A stretch of 64,000 bases of DNA from Phycisphaerae bacterium. Lineage in GTDB: Bacteria; Planctomycetota; Phycisphaerae; Phycisphaerales; UBA1924. The notes beneath the pieces were generated by a model. That model worked only from the letters and a program-made list of their open reading frames with translations. It made no database searches and was not told where the DNA came from. The stretch lies in assembly GCA_030426395.1 (NCBI GenBank), contig JAUHYE010000004.1, positions 1 through 64,000 on the forward strand, given 5' to 3'. Both the position numbers and the translations under genes were made by a program. Of the stretch, positions 53,495 to 62,006 are shown piece by piece (the stretch's first letter is position 1; every line of letters begins with the position of its first letter).

Positions 53495-53962
53495 ATGCCC
53501 GTGCACCGACACCCCGCCACCGCGTCCAAGGTTGGCGAGCCCATCACGCGGATCCCCGTCGACGCGGGCGTCATCGAGCGGCTGCGCACCAGCTACCGGC
53601 TCGTGCGCGCCCGCGAGCTCGACTTCGCCCGCACGTTCTACGCGAAGCTGTTCGAGGCCGCCCCGGCGGTGCGCTCGATGTTTCCCCACGACCTCGAGAT
53701 CCAGGCCGGCAAGCTGACGATGGCGCTGGACACCATCGTGGCCAACCTGGAGAACCCAGAGACGAACTCGCACCTTCTCGCCGAAATGGGAAAGCGGCAC
53801 GCGGGCTATGGCGCTCAGCCCGAGCACTACCACCTGGTCATCGAGACCATGATCACCTCGATGCGCGAGGTGCTGGGCGAATCTGGCGACGAGAAGGTGC
53901 TCGAAGAGTGGCGCATGGCGCTCCGCCTGATCAGCAAGCAGATGATCGACGCGTCGCGTTAG
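53495..53962 (+). CDS. Single-domain globin (flavohaemoglobin-type)
   Basis: A 155-residue single-domain haemoglobin without the reductase domain. The fold positions match bacterial flavohaemoglobin globins: Tyr49 at B10 and Phe63 at CD1 (spaced 14 as in Hmp), the proximal His102 at F8 in KRHAGYGAQPEHYHLVIETM, and LASTLHxR-like LREVLGESGDEKVLEEWR. Such proteins bind O2 or NO. GGGAGAAGACC lies before the ATG at 53495. It follows the kinase gene after 65 nt and is closed by a terminator at 53993. Confidence 0.92.
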   Translation: MPVHRHPATASKVGEPITRIPVDAGVIERLRTSYRLVRARELDFARTFYAKLFEAAPAVRSMFPHDLEIQAGKLTMALDTIVANLENPETNSHLLAEMGKRHAGYGAQPEHYHLVIETMITSMREVLGESGDEKVLEEWRMALRLISKQMIDASR

Positions 53963-53992
53963 TGGTGGAGACCCAATGAACCATGCACGCAG

Positions 53993-54015
53993 CCCCGGCA
54001 ATCGCCGGGGTTTTT
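53993..54015 (+). terminator. Intrinsic terminator after the globin gene
   Basis: A perfect CCCCGGC-AATC-GCCGGGG hairpin (53993-54010) is followed by five T, a textbook rho-independent terminator. Confidence 0.9.
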
Positions 54016-54021
54016 GCTTGC

Positions 54022-54086
54022 TGTGGCGCGGTTGCCACATGGCTCCCGCGTCATGTGTGCCGGCGGTCGTCACCGCCAATGGCACA
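54022..54086 (+). repeat. Two hairpins in the leader of the secreted gene at 54109
   Basis: TGTGGC-GCGGTT-GCCACA (54022-54039) is followed by TGTGCC-GGCGGT-CGTC-ACCGCC-AAT-GGCACA (54056-54086), a 12-bp stem with a 3-nt bulge. The second ends 22 nt before the GTG start. They may stabilise the mRNA or control translation; no ligand-binding class is recognised. Confidence 0.5.
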
Positions 54087-54108
54087 CGCAATCGAAGGGA
54101 GACTACCC

Positions 54109-55467
54109 GTGTTTCACAGCAAGCAAACGATTCGCAATGGGGCGCTTGGCGCCATGGTACTTCTCGCAACGGCCGGCAGCGCAATGGCGCAGGATCCCGG
54201 ACTGAGCATGAGCCTCGACCGCTCCAGCATCAACTCGGGCGAGTCGGTGCAGGTCGAGCTCTTCGGCCGCTTCCCCAGCACCGGCTTCGCGATGGCCGAG
54301 GCCGACTTCGACGTGTTCGCGTCCGTCGACGCGTGGACGATGGCCAGCAGCGGCTTCATGGCGGGCCACGCCGTGTGGAACGCCAGCTTCGATCAGACGC
54401 ACATGCCCAGCGCGGGCATTTTCGCCGACCCAACCAACCCGTTGCCAATCTGGAGCGGCACCTTCCAGCCCAACGTCGCGGGTCCGGCCCTTCTGCGCCT
54501 GCGGGCCGTGGCCGACAATTTCGCCTACTACCCCAGCGACCTGACCAGCTCGGCGGCCGTTGTCAACAACCCGTTGCCCGGCCGCCAGTACCTGTGGGTC
54601 GATCCGTTCGCGATCCCCGGCGTCGGTGAAGTCGCCCCAGGCGAGGGCACCGGCATGGATGTGCTGCCCGATGGCTCGGTCATCGCGACGCCGAGCGACG
54701 ATCAGGCGATCCTCATCGGCTTACTGCTGCCGGCCATCCAGAAGGTGCGCGAATCGTCGGTGCGCATGGACATGCGCGCCCAGCCCGAGCGTGCGAGTGT
54801 GAAGCTGCAACTCGCGTGCGCCCAGGGCACGTACTACCCCATTGAACAACTCGCGCTAAACTTCTCGAAGGTCGAGGATCCCGATACAGGCGAGATCATG
54901 TACGAGCTGACCAGCGAGGGAGGCATGAGCCACTACACCCTCATCTGCCTGATCGGTCCGCACGGCGAGCTGATCTGCGGACCCTCGGCACTCACCGCAG
55001 GCGGCGCCACGAGCGCCCCGATCGCCCGCTTCGACCGCATCCCAGGATGCCTGACGTTCACCATCGAGCAGGACGACGTGACTGGCGAGGACGTGCTGGG
55101 CATCAGCCCCTGCGACGACGAGCCGTTGTTTGTCGAGATCCCCGGCGTGCACAAGGGCCTGACCACCGGACCGGTCCAGATCCGCGCCTATCCCGAGTAC
55201 TTCAAGCTCGACGGGCTTGATGGCGAGTCCGTTGCCCTTGAGGGCCTGCCTGACGGTCGCGAGGGCCAAGTGACCTTCGAGTTCTCGCACACCGTCGAGT
55301 GCGAGGCCGACTTCGACGGCGACGGCGCCCTGACCATCTTCGATTTCCTGGCCTTCCAGAACGCCTTCGATCGCGGCCTGCGGAGCGCCGACTTCAACGG
55401 CGACGGCCAGCTCAACCTCTTTGATTTCCTGGCGTTCCAGAACGCGTTCGACCGCGGGTGCCGCTAA
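54109..55467 (+). CDS. Secreted protein with FDRGC-type dockerin
   Basis: A 452-residue secreted protein. I choose the GTG at 54109 (VFHSKQTIRNGALGAMVLLA) because AGGGAG lies 7 nt upstream and the signal peptide then has normal length; an ATG at 54079 would add ten residues. Residues 30-180 are an Ig-like/cohesin-like beta domain (SLDRSSINSGESVQVELFGR, MAEADFDVFASVDAWTMASS). The middle contains LIGLLLPAIQKVRESS, identical in style to the helix of planctomycete prepilin proteins. The tail has two EF-hands, DFDGDGALTIFDFLAFQNAF and DFNGDGQLNLFDFLAFQNAF, ending DRGCR instead of DAGC. No enzymatic motif is visible. Confidence 0.83.
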   Translation: MFHSKQTIRNGALGAMVLLATAGSAMAQDPGLSMSLDRSSINSGESVQVELFGRFPSTGFAMAEADFDVFASVDAWTMASSGFMAGHAVWNASFDQTHMPSAGIFADPTNPLPIWSGTFQPNVAGPALLRLRAVADNFAYYPSDLTSSAAVVNNPLPGRQYLWVDPFAIPGVGEVAPGEGTGMDVLPDGSVIATPSDDQAILIGLLLPAIQKVRESSVRMDMRAQPERASVKLQLACAQGTYYPIEQLALNFSKVEDPDTGEIMYELTSEGGMSHYTLICLIGPHGELICGPSALTAGGATSAPIARFDRIPGCLTFTIEQDDVTGEDVLGISPCDDEPLFVEIPGVHKGLTTGPVQIRAYPEYFKLDGLDGESVALEGLPDGREGQVTFEFSHTVECEADFDGDGALTIFDFLAFQNAFDRGLRSADFNGDGQLNLFDFLAFQNAFDRGCR

Positions 55468-55499
55468 GGCGCGACGACTCGCGGGGAGGAGAGACCCCC

Positions 55500-56495
55500 T
55501 CAGCCCCCGCGCGGCTCCGGCCGTGCGGGGGCTTTGTCGTCGTTCGACGGCGAGGCGAGCCGTGCCGTCACGGGGAAGTGGTCCGACGGCGCTCGCCCGT
55601 CTTCTCCCGGCACGGCGTCACGGACGATCGCCGCATCGATCACGCTCGCACCCGGCTGCACGAACACATAATCGATCTTGTCGCCGCCGGTGTTCTTGGG
55701 GTCGAAGCCGCAGAAGGTGCCCACGTCGGTGGCGTCGGGGTGGGCGACGCGGAAGCTGTCCACGAGCGGCGCCGGCGTTCGGGCGCCATCGACGTCGGCT
55801 TCGCCACGCAAGTACGCGATCGCCGTGCTCGCCTCGCCCGCGTTGAAGTCGCCCGTCAGCACGACGGGCTCATCGGGGTACGCGCGATCGGCGATGCGCC
55901 GGGCGATCAGGGCCGCGCTGCGCTCGCGCGAGGGCTGGCTGCGGTGGTCGAGATGGGCGTTGAAGACCCAGATGGCCTTGGGTTCACCGTCGTCTTGTTT
56001 CTGGCCGATCCGCTCGAAGCGGGCGTACGTGCAGATGCGGGTGATGCCGTTGCCCCAGCTCGTGGAGGCGACGACCGCGGGCGTGTCGCTTAGCCAGAAT
56101 GTGCCGCTGTGCTGCGGGTCGGGCTTCCAGGCGTTCGTGTCGTACAGGATCGCGCTGAACTCACCGGCGTCCTTGCCGTCGTCGCGCCCCACGCCCACGA
56201 ACGCGTACCGAGGCACGCCCGAAACAATCTCGTCGATCTGGAACCGCAGCGCCTCCTGCAAGCCAATGAAGTCCTCGCCCCGCCGATCGATCAGACCGAC
56301 CACGGCCTCGCGCCGGTGCCGCCAATGGTTGGGCCCGTCGTCGGCCGTGCCGTAGCGGATGTTGAAGCTCATCACGCCGACTTCGCCGGCGGCGGTGGGA
56401 TCGCGTGCATCATTCGGTGTGCGAGCGGTGGGGGATCCGTTGATCACGACCGTGAGGGCGAGCGCGAGCCACGCGAAGCAGAGCAGGATCGGCAT
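55500..56495 (-). CDS. Endonuclease/exonuclease/phosphatase family protein, secreted or membrane-anchored
   Basis: A 331-residue member of the EEP (DNase I-like) superfamily. The start at 56495 gives a hydrophobic leader (MPILLCFAWLALALTVVING); longer in-frame starts run into the divergent gene. Catalytic motifs are MSFNIRYGTADDGPNHWRHR, FIGLQEALRFQIDEI with the metal Glu, VFNAHLDHRSQPSRERSA, VVLTGDFNAGEAS with Asp and Asn, and the final SDHFPVTA with His. This set is found in phosphodiesterases acting on nucleic acids, lipids or inositol phosphates; the export signal argues for an extracytoplasmic substrate. The C-terminal KAPARPEPRGG is encoded by the same bases as a plus-strand terminator hairpin. 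Confidence 0.86.
   Translation of the reverse strand: MPILLCFAWLALALTVVINGSPTARTPNDARDPTAAGEVGVMSFNIRYGTADDGPNHWRHRREAVVGLIDRRGEDFIGLQEALRFQIDEIVSGVPRYAFVGVGRDDGKDAGEFSAILYDTNAWKPDPQHSGTFWLSDTPAVVASTSWGNGITRICTYARFERIGQKQDDGEPKAIWVFNAHLDHRSQPSRERSAALIARRIADRAYPDEPVVLTGDFNAGEASTAIAYLRGEADVDGARTPAPLVDSFRVAHPDATDVGTFCGFDPKNTGGDKIDYVFVQPGASVIDAAIVRDAVPGEDGRAPSDHFPVTARLASPSNDDKAPARPEPRGG
55503..55535 (+). terminator. Plus-strand terminator embedded in the convergent EEP gene
   Basis: GCCCCCGC (55503-55510) pairs with GCGGGGGC (55525-55532), with GCGGC/GGCCGT pairing inside, then TTTG. It ends the dockerin gene and overlaps the last codons of the convergent EEP gene. Confidence 0.65.
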
Positions 56496-56554
56496 CGCCC
56501 AGCCTACGCGCGGCGGGAGGTGCCGATGGGTGTTCTTTCCCGAACAAAATTGAT

Positions 56555-56583
56555 TTGGAAGTTGTGGCCGTTTCGGGTATCGT
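56555..56583 (+). promoter_or_regulatory. Candidate promoter for the 14-repeat secreted protein
   Basis: TTGGAA (56555-56560) and TATCGT (56578-56583) are 17 nt apart, 22 nt before the ATG. Each matches sigma-70 consensus at four of six positions, and the short leader holds GGGAGG. Confidence 0.35.
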
Positions 56584-56604
56584 GGAAGGGCAAGGGAGGT
56601 TCCG

Positions 56605-59070
56605 ATGCTCAATATACGCAACTGGCAGCGTCGTTCGTGGCATTCATATTCGATGATCCTGGCCGCGGTCATGGCGGTGTTCGGGTGGGTATTGCCCGCC
56701 AGCGGGCAGGGATGCGACCCGACGTGGGCCGAAGACGTCTTCGGGCTGCCGGGCGTCAATCGCGACGTCCACGCCATGACGACCTGGGACGACGGCCGGG
56801 GCGAAGCCCTCTACATCTGCGGCAACTTTGACACGGTCGGCTCGGTCGAAGCCAGCAACATCGCCCGGTGGGACGGCGAGAAGTGGGAGCCCCTTGGCGG
56901 CGGTACGAGCCTGTTCACCTACGCCATGTGCGCATTCGACGACGGCACGGGCGAGAAGCTGTACGCAGGCGGCAACTTCTATGGCGCGGGCGGGGCTTCG
57001 GTGAACAACATCGCCCGCTGGACCGGGGACGCATGGGAGCGTGTGGGCGCGGGCTTCTTCGGCGGGGTCGATTCGTTGGTGGTGTACGACGACGGCTCGG
57101 GCCCGGCGCTCTACGCCGGGGGCAATCTCAACCGCTCCACCGGCGGGGCCTACTCGCTCAAGGGCGTAGCCCGCTGGGACGGCGCCAACTGGAACCCGGT
57201 GGGCGTCGGGCTGGGGCTGTACTCCGTCGACGTGAGATCCATGGTCGTCTTCGATGACGGCACCGGCCCGGCGTTGTACGCGGCGGGCGACTTTGGCATC
57301 CTCGGCGACCGCCGCATCGCCAACCACATCGCCAAGTGGGACGGCGTCTCGTGGGAGCCGCTCGAAGGCCCCGGCGGCATCGGGCTCGACGACACCGCGT
57401 TTACGCTGGAGGTCTACGACGACGGCAGGGGCGAGGCGCTCTATGTCGGCGGGCGCTTCCAGCATGCCGGCGGCGTTCCGGCGCGCGGGGTGGCCCGGTG
57501 GGATGGCTCCACGTGGTCGGGCCTGGACGATGGCTTCGAGGGCGTGGCGCTCGACATGCGGGTGCACGACGATGGCTCGGGCCCGGCCCTGTTCGTCGGC
57601 GGGCGGCTGGCTTCCAGCGGCGAGCCCGTGGAGTCGGTGGCCAAGTGGGACGGCGAGCGATGGATCGCCCTGGACGCGCGCATGGACGAGCGTGTGGACG
57701 CGATGGCGGTCTACGACGACGGCTCGGGCGAGAAGCTCTTCGTGGGTGGTCGATTCGAGACTGCCGGCGACGCCTTCGTGGGTGCGCTGGCGGCCTGGGA
57801 CGGCGCCGACTGGTCTCCCGTGGCGGCGCCCGGCCAGGGCGCGGGCATGGACAACGACGTGCGCGTGCTGGCCACCCACGACGACGGAACGGGCAGGGCG
57901 CTGTACGCGGGCGGCTTCTTCGAGTACGCCGGCGGCGTGCTGGCCAACCACGTCGCGCGATGGGACGGTCTGCGGTGGTCGGCGTTGGGGCAGGGCCTCG
58001 ACGCGGGCGCTGTCGCCCTGGCGAGCTTCGACGACGGCTCGGGCCCGGCCCTGTTCGCCGGGGGCTACTTCACCACTGCCGGCGGCCAGCCCGCCCGCGG
58101 CGTGGCACGGTGGGACGGAACGGACTGGTCGGCGGTGGGCACGGGCGAGGGCTTCGATGGGCTGGTCAGCGCTCTGGCGGTCTTCGACGACGGCACGGGC
58201 CCGGCGCTCTACGCCGGCGGCGACTTCCTGCGCGTCGATGGCCGCACCGCCAAGCACGTGGCGCGCTGGGATGGATCCGCGTGGACTCCCGTGGGCAGCG
58301 GCGTTCCGGCGGAAGTCTTCTGCCTGCACGTCTTCGACGACGGCAAGGGCCCGGCCCTGTACGCGGGCGGGGACGACTTCACGCGGCCGGGCGTGCCCAA
58401 CAACTGCGTGTTGAAGTGGGACGGGCGGGGATGGTCGCGACTGTCGACGCCGCTGAACGGCGAGGCGTATGCCATGGCGACCTACGACGACGGACGCGGG
58501 CCGGCGTTGTACATCGTGGGCAACCTTGGCGTCTTCGGCGTTCCCGCGACACGCAGCGTGGTGCGGTGGGACGGTGCCCGCTTCGAGGCCCTGGGCGCCG
58601 GCCTGGCCAACATCGCCTACGCCGTGGAGGTCTTCGATGCCGCCGACGGCCGGGGCCCGGGCCTGGTCGTTGGCGGGCGATTCTCGGGCATGTACGGCGG
58701 GCCGGGCGACTACGTGGCCCGCTGGGATGGGCGGGCATGGCGGCCGATGGATACCGGCATGGACGGCTCGACGCCCACGGTCTACGCGCTGCGCGCCCAC
58801 GACGACGGCTCGGGCCGGGCGCTCTTTGCCGGCGGGCGATTCGCCAGCGCGGGCGGGCACGCCGCCAGCCGCATCGCGCGCTACGGCTGCCCCGCGCCCG
58901 CGTGCCCGCCCGACCTGGACGGCGACGGCGAGCTGACGGTCATCGACTACCTCGTGTTCCAGCTGTACTTCGACGCCGGCGACGCGCGGGCCGACTTTGA
59001 CCGCGATGGCGACCTGACGCTGTTCGACTTCCTGGTGTTCCAGAACGCGTTCGATGCCGGTTGCCCGTGA
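56605..59070 (+). CDS. Secreted protein of 14 FDDGxGxALYxGGxF repeats with GC-type dockerin
   Basis: An 821-residue secreted protein; GGGAGG precedes the ATG, and the signal peptide ends PASGQG at about residue 36. The body is 14 tandem repeats of about 50-56 residues with core FDDGTGPALYAGGDF ... VARWDGxxW, first and last units slightly divergent; this spacing is typical of a beta-propeller or solenoid lacking catalytic residues. The tail reads DLDGDGELTVIDYLVFQLYF and DFDRDGDLTLFDFLVFQNAF, ending DAGCP; the first EF-hand deviates in having IDYLVFQLYF. A role as surface adhesin or scaffold is inferred. It is divergent from the EEP gene with 109 nt between starts. Confidence 0.9.
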   Translation: MLNIRNWQRRSWHSYSMILAAVMAVFGWVLPASGQGCDPTWAEDVFGLPGVNRDVHAMTTWDDGRGEALYICGNFDTVGSVEASNIARWDGEKWEPLGGGTSLFTYAMCAFDDGTGEKLYAGGNFYGAGGASVNNIARWTGDAWERVGAGFFGGVDSLVVYDDGSGPALYAGGNLNRSTGGAYSLKGVARWDGANWNPVGVGLGLYSVDVRSMVVFDDGTGPALYAAGDFGILGDRRIANHIAKWDGVSWEPLEGPGGIGLDDTAFTLEVYDDGRGEALYVGGRFQHAGGVPARGVARWDGSTWSGLDDGFEGVALDMRVHDDGSGPALFVGGRLASSGEPVESVAKWDGERWIALDARMDERVDAMAVYDDGSGEKLFVGGRFETAGDAFVGALAAWDGADWSPVAAPGQGAGMDNDVRVLATHDDGTGRALYAGGFFEYAGGVLANHVARWDGLRWSALGQGLDAGAVALASFDDGSGPALFAGGYFTTAGGQPARGVARWDGTDWSAVGTGEGFDGLVSALAVFDDGTGPALYAGGDFLRVDGRTAKHVARWDGSAWTPVGSGVPAEVFCLHVFDDGKGPALYAGGDDFTRPGVPNNCVLKWDGRGWSRLSTPLNGEAYAMATYDDGRGPALYIVGNLGVFGVPATRSVVRWDGARFEALGAGLANIAYAVEVFDAADGRGPGLVVGGRFSGMYGGPGDYVARWDGRAWRPMDTGMDGSTPTVYALRAHDDGSGRALFAGGRFASAGGHAASRIARYGCPAPACPPDLDGDGELTVIDYLVFQLYFDAGDARADFDRDGDLTLFDFLVFQNAFDAGCP

Positions 59071-59091
59071 TGTCGATCCCCTCGCCCTCGC

Positions 59092-60501
59092 TCAGCACCC
59101 CGCGTCGAACGCGTTCTGGAAGCACAGGAAGTCGAACAGGGTGAGCGCGCCGTCCCCGTCGCAGTCGGCCTGCATGCTCCCCGTATCGAACGCGTTCTGG
59201 AAGGCCAGGAAGTCGAAGATGGTGAGCGCCCCGTCGCCGTCGAAGTCGGCGTAGCACGGCACGCTCGCGTCCGGGTCGGTGGCCATCGTCACCAGCACGG
59301 TGGCGGGCACCTCGGCGCGGCGCTCGAAGCCGCCGGTCGCGTCCACGAGGTTGATGTCGGTCAGGATGGTCAGCACCGGCGTCACGCGCTGGGCCAACTG
59401 CTCGGGAGAGAGCCCCTCGCCGAACCAGCCGCCCTCCACGAACCGATCGGCCCAGGGCGAGCTGCGCTCGTCCGGATGCAGCGTGTCGGCCACCCACAGG
59501 CTGGTGAACGCCGCGGCATTGTCCAGTAAAGCGCCCGCCAGCGTCGTGCGCATCGTCAGCGTGCCGAGCTGCCCGCCGACGGCGACCTCGGCGTTGTCCA
59601 CGCCGGCCACGAAGAGCGTGCCGCCACGGAACACGTGCGCGCCGGTCGTGGGATCGACGCCGCCGTACTCGAGCTCGATCGCGTCGGGCAAAGCCCCCAC
59701 CAGCGGATCATCGGCGAACTCGGGGGCGACGGCGCCCGTGCGCCCGCCGTCCTGGTCGAGCACGTCGATGGCGCCAAGGCGCAGCGTCAGCGTGCGCGCG
59801 GCGGGGTCGTAGGCGGCCATCGTGCCCGTGCGCGGCGTGGCCCCCAGCGTCGCGTGGTCGCGGCCCAGGCCCTCGCTCGAGACGTGCGCATCCAGGTGGC
59901 CGGCCTCGACCGTGAAGGGCCCGGACACCATCGCCGTCACGTCGGGCTCGGGGTTGAGCACGGCGTGGGCGTGCATGGTCGCGCGATACCAATCCATATG
60001 GTCGCCGTGGTTCTGCACGCCCGAGGCGGAGATCTTCCGCGTGGGCAGCGTGAAGCTGGTCAGGAAGGGGATGTCGACGCCGCGGGCGTTGGCGACCTCG
60101 GGCAGGGCGTTCCAGCCCTCGCCGTGCGGCGGGTCCCAGTGGTCGCCGCTCAGGTACAGCCGGGCGCGGTCGGCGCCGCGGCGGTCCCGCCCTTCCAGGT
60201 CCACGTAGTCCCAGTCGGTGACGTCCATGCTCAGCGAGAATCCCCAGTGGACGGCGCCGGGAATCCGGAATCGCGTGAAGACGCTGACGATGCCAGGGGA
60301 GCGGTCGTCGTCCTTGAACTCGGCCCAGCCGCTGGCCTCGAAGCTCGACTGCGAGTCGACGTTGATCTGGAAGAGCGAGCCCACGCCCTCGTCGGCCGGC
60401 GCGTGGCCGGCGGCCAGGAGCAGGGCGGCGGCGCCGCCCAGCGTCAGCGAGCGGGCGGAAGAGCGGGTCGAAAGGAAAACGGTGCGCGGCGTGCGTGCCA
60501 T
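59092..60501 (-). CDS. Secreted protein of unknown function with GC-type dockerin
   Basis: A 469-residue secreted protein. AAGGAG lies 8 nt before the ATG at 60501, and the signal peptide is LTLGGAAALLLAAGHAPADE. The 380-residue body is beta-rich (SSFEASGWAEFKDDDRSPGI, WGFSLSMDVTDWDYVDLEGR, HDHMDWY-like NHGDHMDWYRATMHAHAVLN, TLTLRLGAIDVLDQDGG). I recognise no domain. The tail has two EF-hands, DFDGDGALTIFDFLAFQNAF and DCDGDGALTLFDFLCFQNAF, ending FDAGC at the very C-terminus, so Cys is the last residue. The second hand carries two extra Cys (DCDGDG, FLCFQN), which is unusual. It is convergent with the 14-repeat gene with only a 21-nt gap. Confidence 0.85.
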   Translation of the reverse strand: MARTPRTVFLSTRSSARSLTLGGAAALLLAAGHAPADEGVGSLFQINVDSQSSFEASGWAEFKDDDRSPGIVSVFTRFRIPGAVHWGFSLSMDVTDWDYVDLEGRDRRGADRARLYLSGDHWDPPHGEGWNALPEVANARGVDIPFLTSFTLPTRKISASGVQNHGDHMDWYRATMHAHAVLNPEPDVTAMVSGPFTVEAGHLDAHVSSEGLGRDHATLGATPRTGTMAAYDPAARTLTLRLGAIDVLDQDGGRTGAVAPEFADDPLVGALPDAIELEYGGVDPTTGAHVFRGGTLFVAGVDNAEVAVGGQLGTLTMRTTLAGALLDNAAAFTSLWVADTLHPDERSSPWADRFVEGGWFGEGLSPEQLAQRVTPVLTILTDINLVDATGGFERRAEVPATVLVTMATDPDASVPCYADFDGDGALTIFDFLAFQNAFDTGSMQADCDGDGALTLFDFLCFQNAFDAGC

Positions 60502-60649
60502 GGCGGTGCTCCTTGGGAGCGGGCCGAGCGGGCGCTGCCAATACCACGAGCGGGGGCGAGCGTGGGGGCCCGGCCGGGCTCCAGATCCAAGAGCGGCAAC
60601 CGCCGCCCGCACTCACGCGCCGCGCCGGGGTATCGCTCTACGATCGCCC

Positions 60650-61180
60650 ATGTCCCGCCTCTCCGCCCACGCCGGCACGCGCCGCAAGGTCCAGATCGAG
60701 CGCAACCGCCCGAGCAACCGCCTGATCAACGGCTACGTGCTCCACTGCGAGGGCGGCTTGGCCCTCGTCCATCAATTCGATGACTTCGAGCCCGACGGCT
60801 ACGCCATCATCCGCGAACGCGACATCGTGTCGGTGAGGCAGGGCGAATACGAAGCCTTCTGGGATCGCATGCTCGAGAGCGAAGGCCTGCTGGGCGGGTT
60901 GGACGAAGCGCCGAAGATCGACCTGGGCAGCATGGCCGCGGGCATCCAATCGGCGGCGGCCTTGCACCCCTTCCTGGCGATCGAGTGCGAGGACGAGGAC
61001 GAGCCCATCCAGGACTTTTACTTTGCCAAGGCGATGTCCATCACCGAAACGCACGTGCACCTGCGTTGCGTCGATGGGCTTGGCCGATGGGAAGAGCCCG
61101 ACCCCGTCCCCCTCGAAGACATCACGATGGTCCAGATGGACACGCCCTACCTCACGCGCTTCGCGCGCTATGTGCGGTGA
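60650..61180 (+). CDS. Conserved hypothetical protein
   Basis: A 176-residue soluble protein with no recognised family. It begins SRLSAHAGTRRKVQIERNRP and contains VLHCEGGLALVHQFDDFEPD, GYAIIRERDIVSVRQGEYEA, an acidic ECEDEDEPIQDF turn and a C-terminal MVQMDTPYLTRFARYVR. The alternation of beta strands in the first half suggests a small barrel of the SH3 or Sm kind, but this is a visual judgement. The ATG at 60650 lacks a strong binding site. It is divergent from the dockerin gene (148 nt) and overlaps the convergent FN3-like gene by 29 nt at the 3' ends. Confidence 0.7.
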   Translation: MSRLSAHAGTRRKVQIERNRPSNRLINGYVLHCEGGLALVHQFDDFEPDGYAIIRERDIVSVRQGEYEAFWDRMLESEGLLGGLDEAPKIDLGSMAAGIQSAAALHPFLAIECEDEDEPIQDFYFAKAMSITETHVHLRCVDGLGRWEEPDPVPLEDITMVQMDTPYLTRFARYVR

Positions 61181-61868
61181 TGGCCGTTCCGGCCCCCGCG
61201 TCCACCTTCCACTTCTCTCCATGCAGCGACGCCCCGGTGGAAAAGCCGTGGGCCGTGCGGCCGTTCTTGGTGGCGTTGACAATGTACTCCACGCTGGTGG
61301 TCCCCGGCGGGATTGTCGTGTCCACGAAGCGCCGCTCGCCAACGGCGGCGAGGAAGTGGTAGAACGGTTCCTGGACGCCCTCGCGGGTCAGGCGGCGCTC
61401 GACGCGGTAGATCGTCCCCGGGCGCGTGCGGCCCTTCCAGGTCAGCACCATCGCGCCCTCGCTCACGACGAATCGCAGCCGCGGGGCGTAGGGGGCCACC
61501 GGGTGCTGCGGCGAGCCCTTCTTGCGCGACGTCAATCGGGCCCGCGCGAAGACGCCCGGGTCGCGCGTGGCCTTGGCGTACGCGTCGATCGTCGAGATGT
61601 CGGCCCCGATCTCGGCCCTGAACCGCTTGAACGCCTCGCGCTTGCGCAGCGTGGCCGCCCGGGCCAGCGATTGGATCGCCAGCTGGTGCGTGTGCGCCGC
61701 GTAGGCCGCCTCGAACAGCTCGACCGCCCTCTGGGCCTGCTGCTCGCTGAGGCCGATGTCGGGCACGCCCGTGCTGCCGCCCCCGGGCTGCCAGCCGCTC
61801 CACACGCGGGTGATGGTGCGGGCCCAGGCCAGGAAGCGGCCGTCTTGTCGTGGATAGCGGACGGGCAT
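61152..61868 (-). CDS. Helical/FN3-like protein, paralogue 2 (downstream of array C)
   Basis: A 238-residue paralogue of the protein at 44725-45444. Shared features in the same order are RFLAWARTITRVW (WxRxxxxxW type), IGLSEQQAQRAVELFEAA, IGADISTIDAYAKATRDPGV, and an FN3/Ig-like C-terminal domain (LRFVVSEGAMVLTWKGRT, IYRVERRLTREGVQ, FVDTTIPPGTTSVEYIVNAT). No signal peptide, so cytoplasmic or exported by an unknown route. GAGGAG lies about 10 nt upstream of the ATG at 61868. Just above is the 17-nt hairpin at 61897-61913 and then array C. The helical half has a regular Glu/Gln/Arg pattern compatible with coiled coil. Function unknown; 29-nt convergent overlap with the gene on the left. Confidence 0.82.
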   Translation of the reverse strand: MPVRYPRQDGRFLAWARTITRVWSGWQPGGGSTGVPDIGLSEQQAQRAVELFEAAYAAHTHQLAIQSLARAATLRKREAFKRFRAEIGADISTIDAYAKATRDPGVFARARLTSRKKGSPQHPVAPYAPRLRFVVSEGAMVLTWKGRTRPGTIYRVERRLTREGVQEPFYHFLAAVGERRFVDTTIPPGTTSVEYIVNATKNGRTAHGFSTGASLHGEKWKVDAGAGTAITAHSARSA

Positions 61869-61896
61869 GGGTGCGGTGCTCCTCGTGACCGTTAGC

Positions 61897-61913
61897 GGCC
61901 GGGCGTGCCGGCC
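61897..61913 (-). repeat. GC-rich 17-nt hairpin in the leader of the FN3-like gene 2
   Basis: GGCCGG-GCGTG-CCGGCC, a perfect 6-bp stem with a 5-nt loop, 28 nt before the start codon and above the GAGGAG site. It occupies the same position as the hairpins at 37385 and 45483. Confidence 0.55.
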
Positions 61914-62006
61914 GGGGCCCCAACCGGGCGGCCACGCGACCGCCCCGAGCCCGAGCCCCCCTCCCAGCATCGACCCGATGCCCCGCCCACTTGATCGCAC
62001 GCCCCA

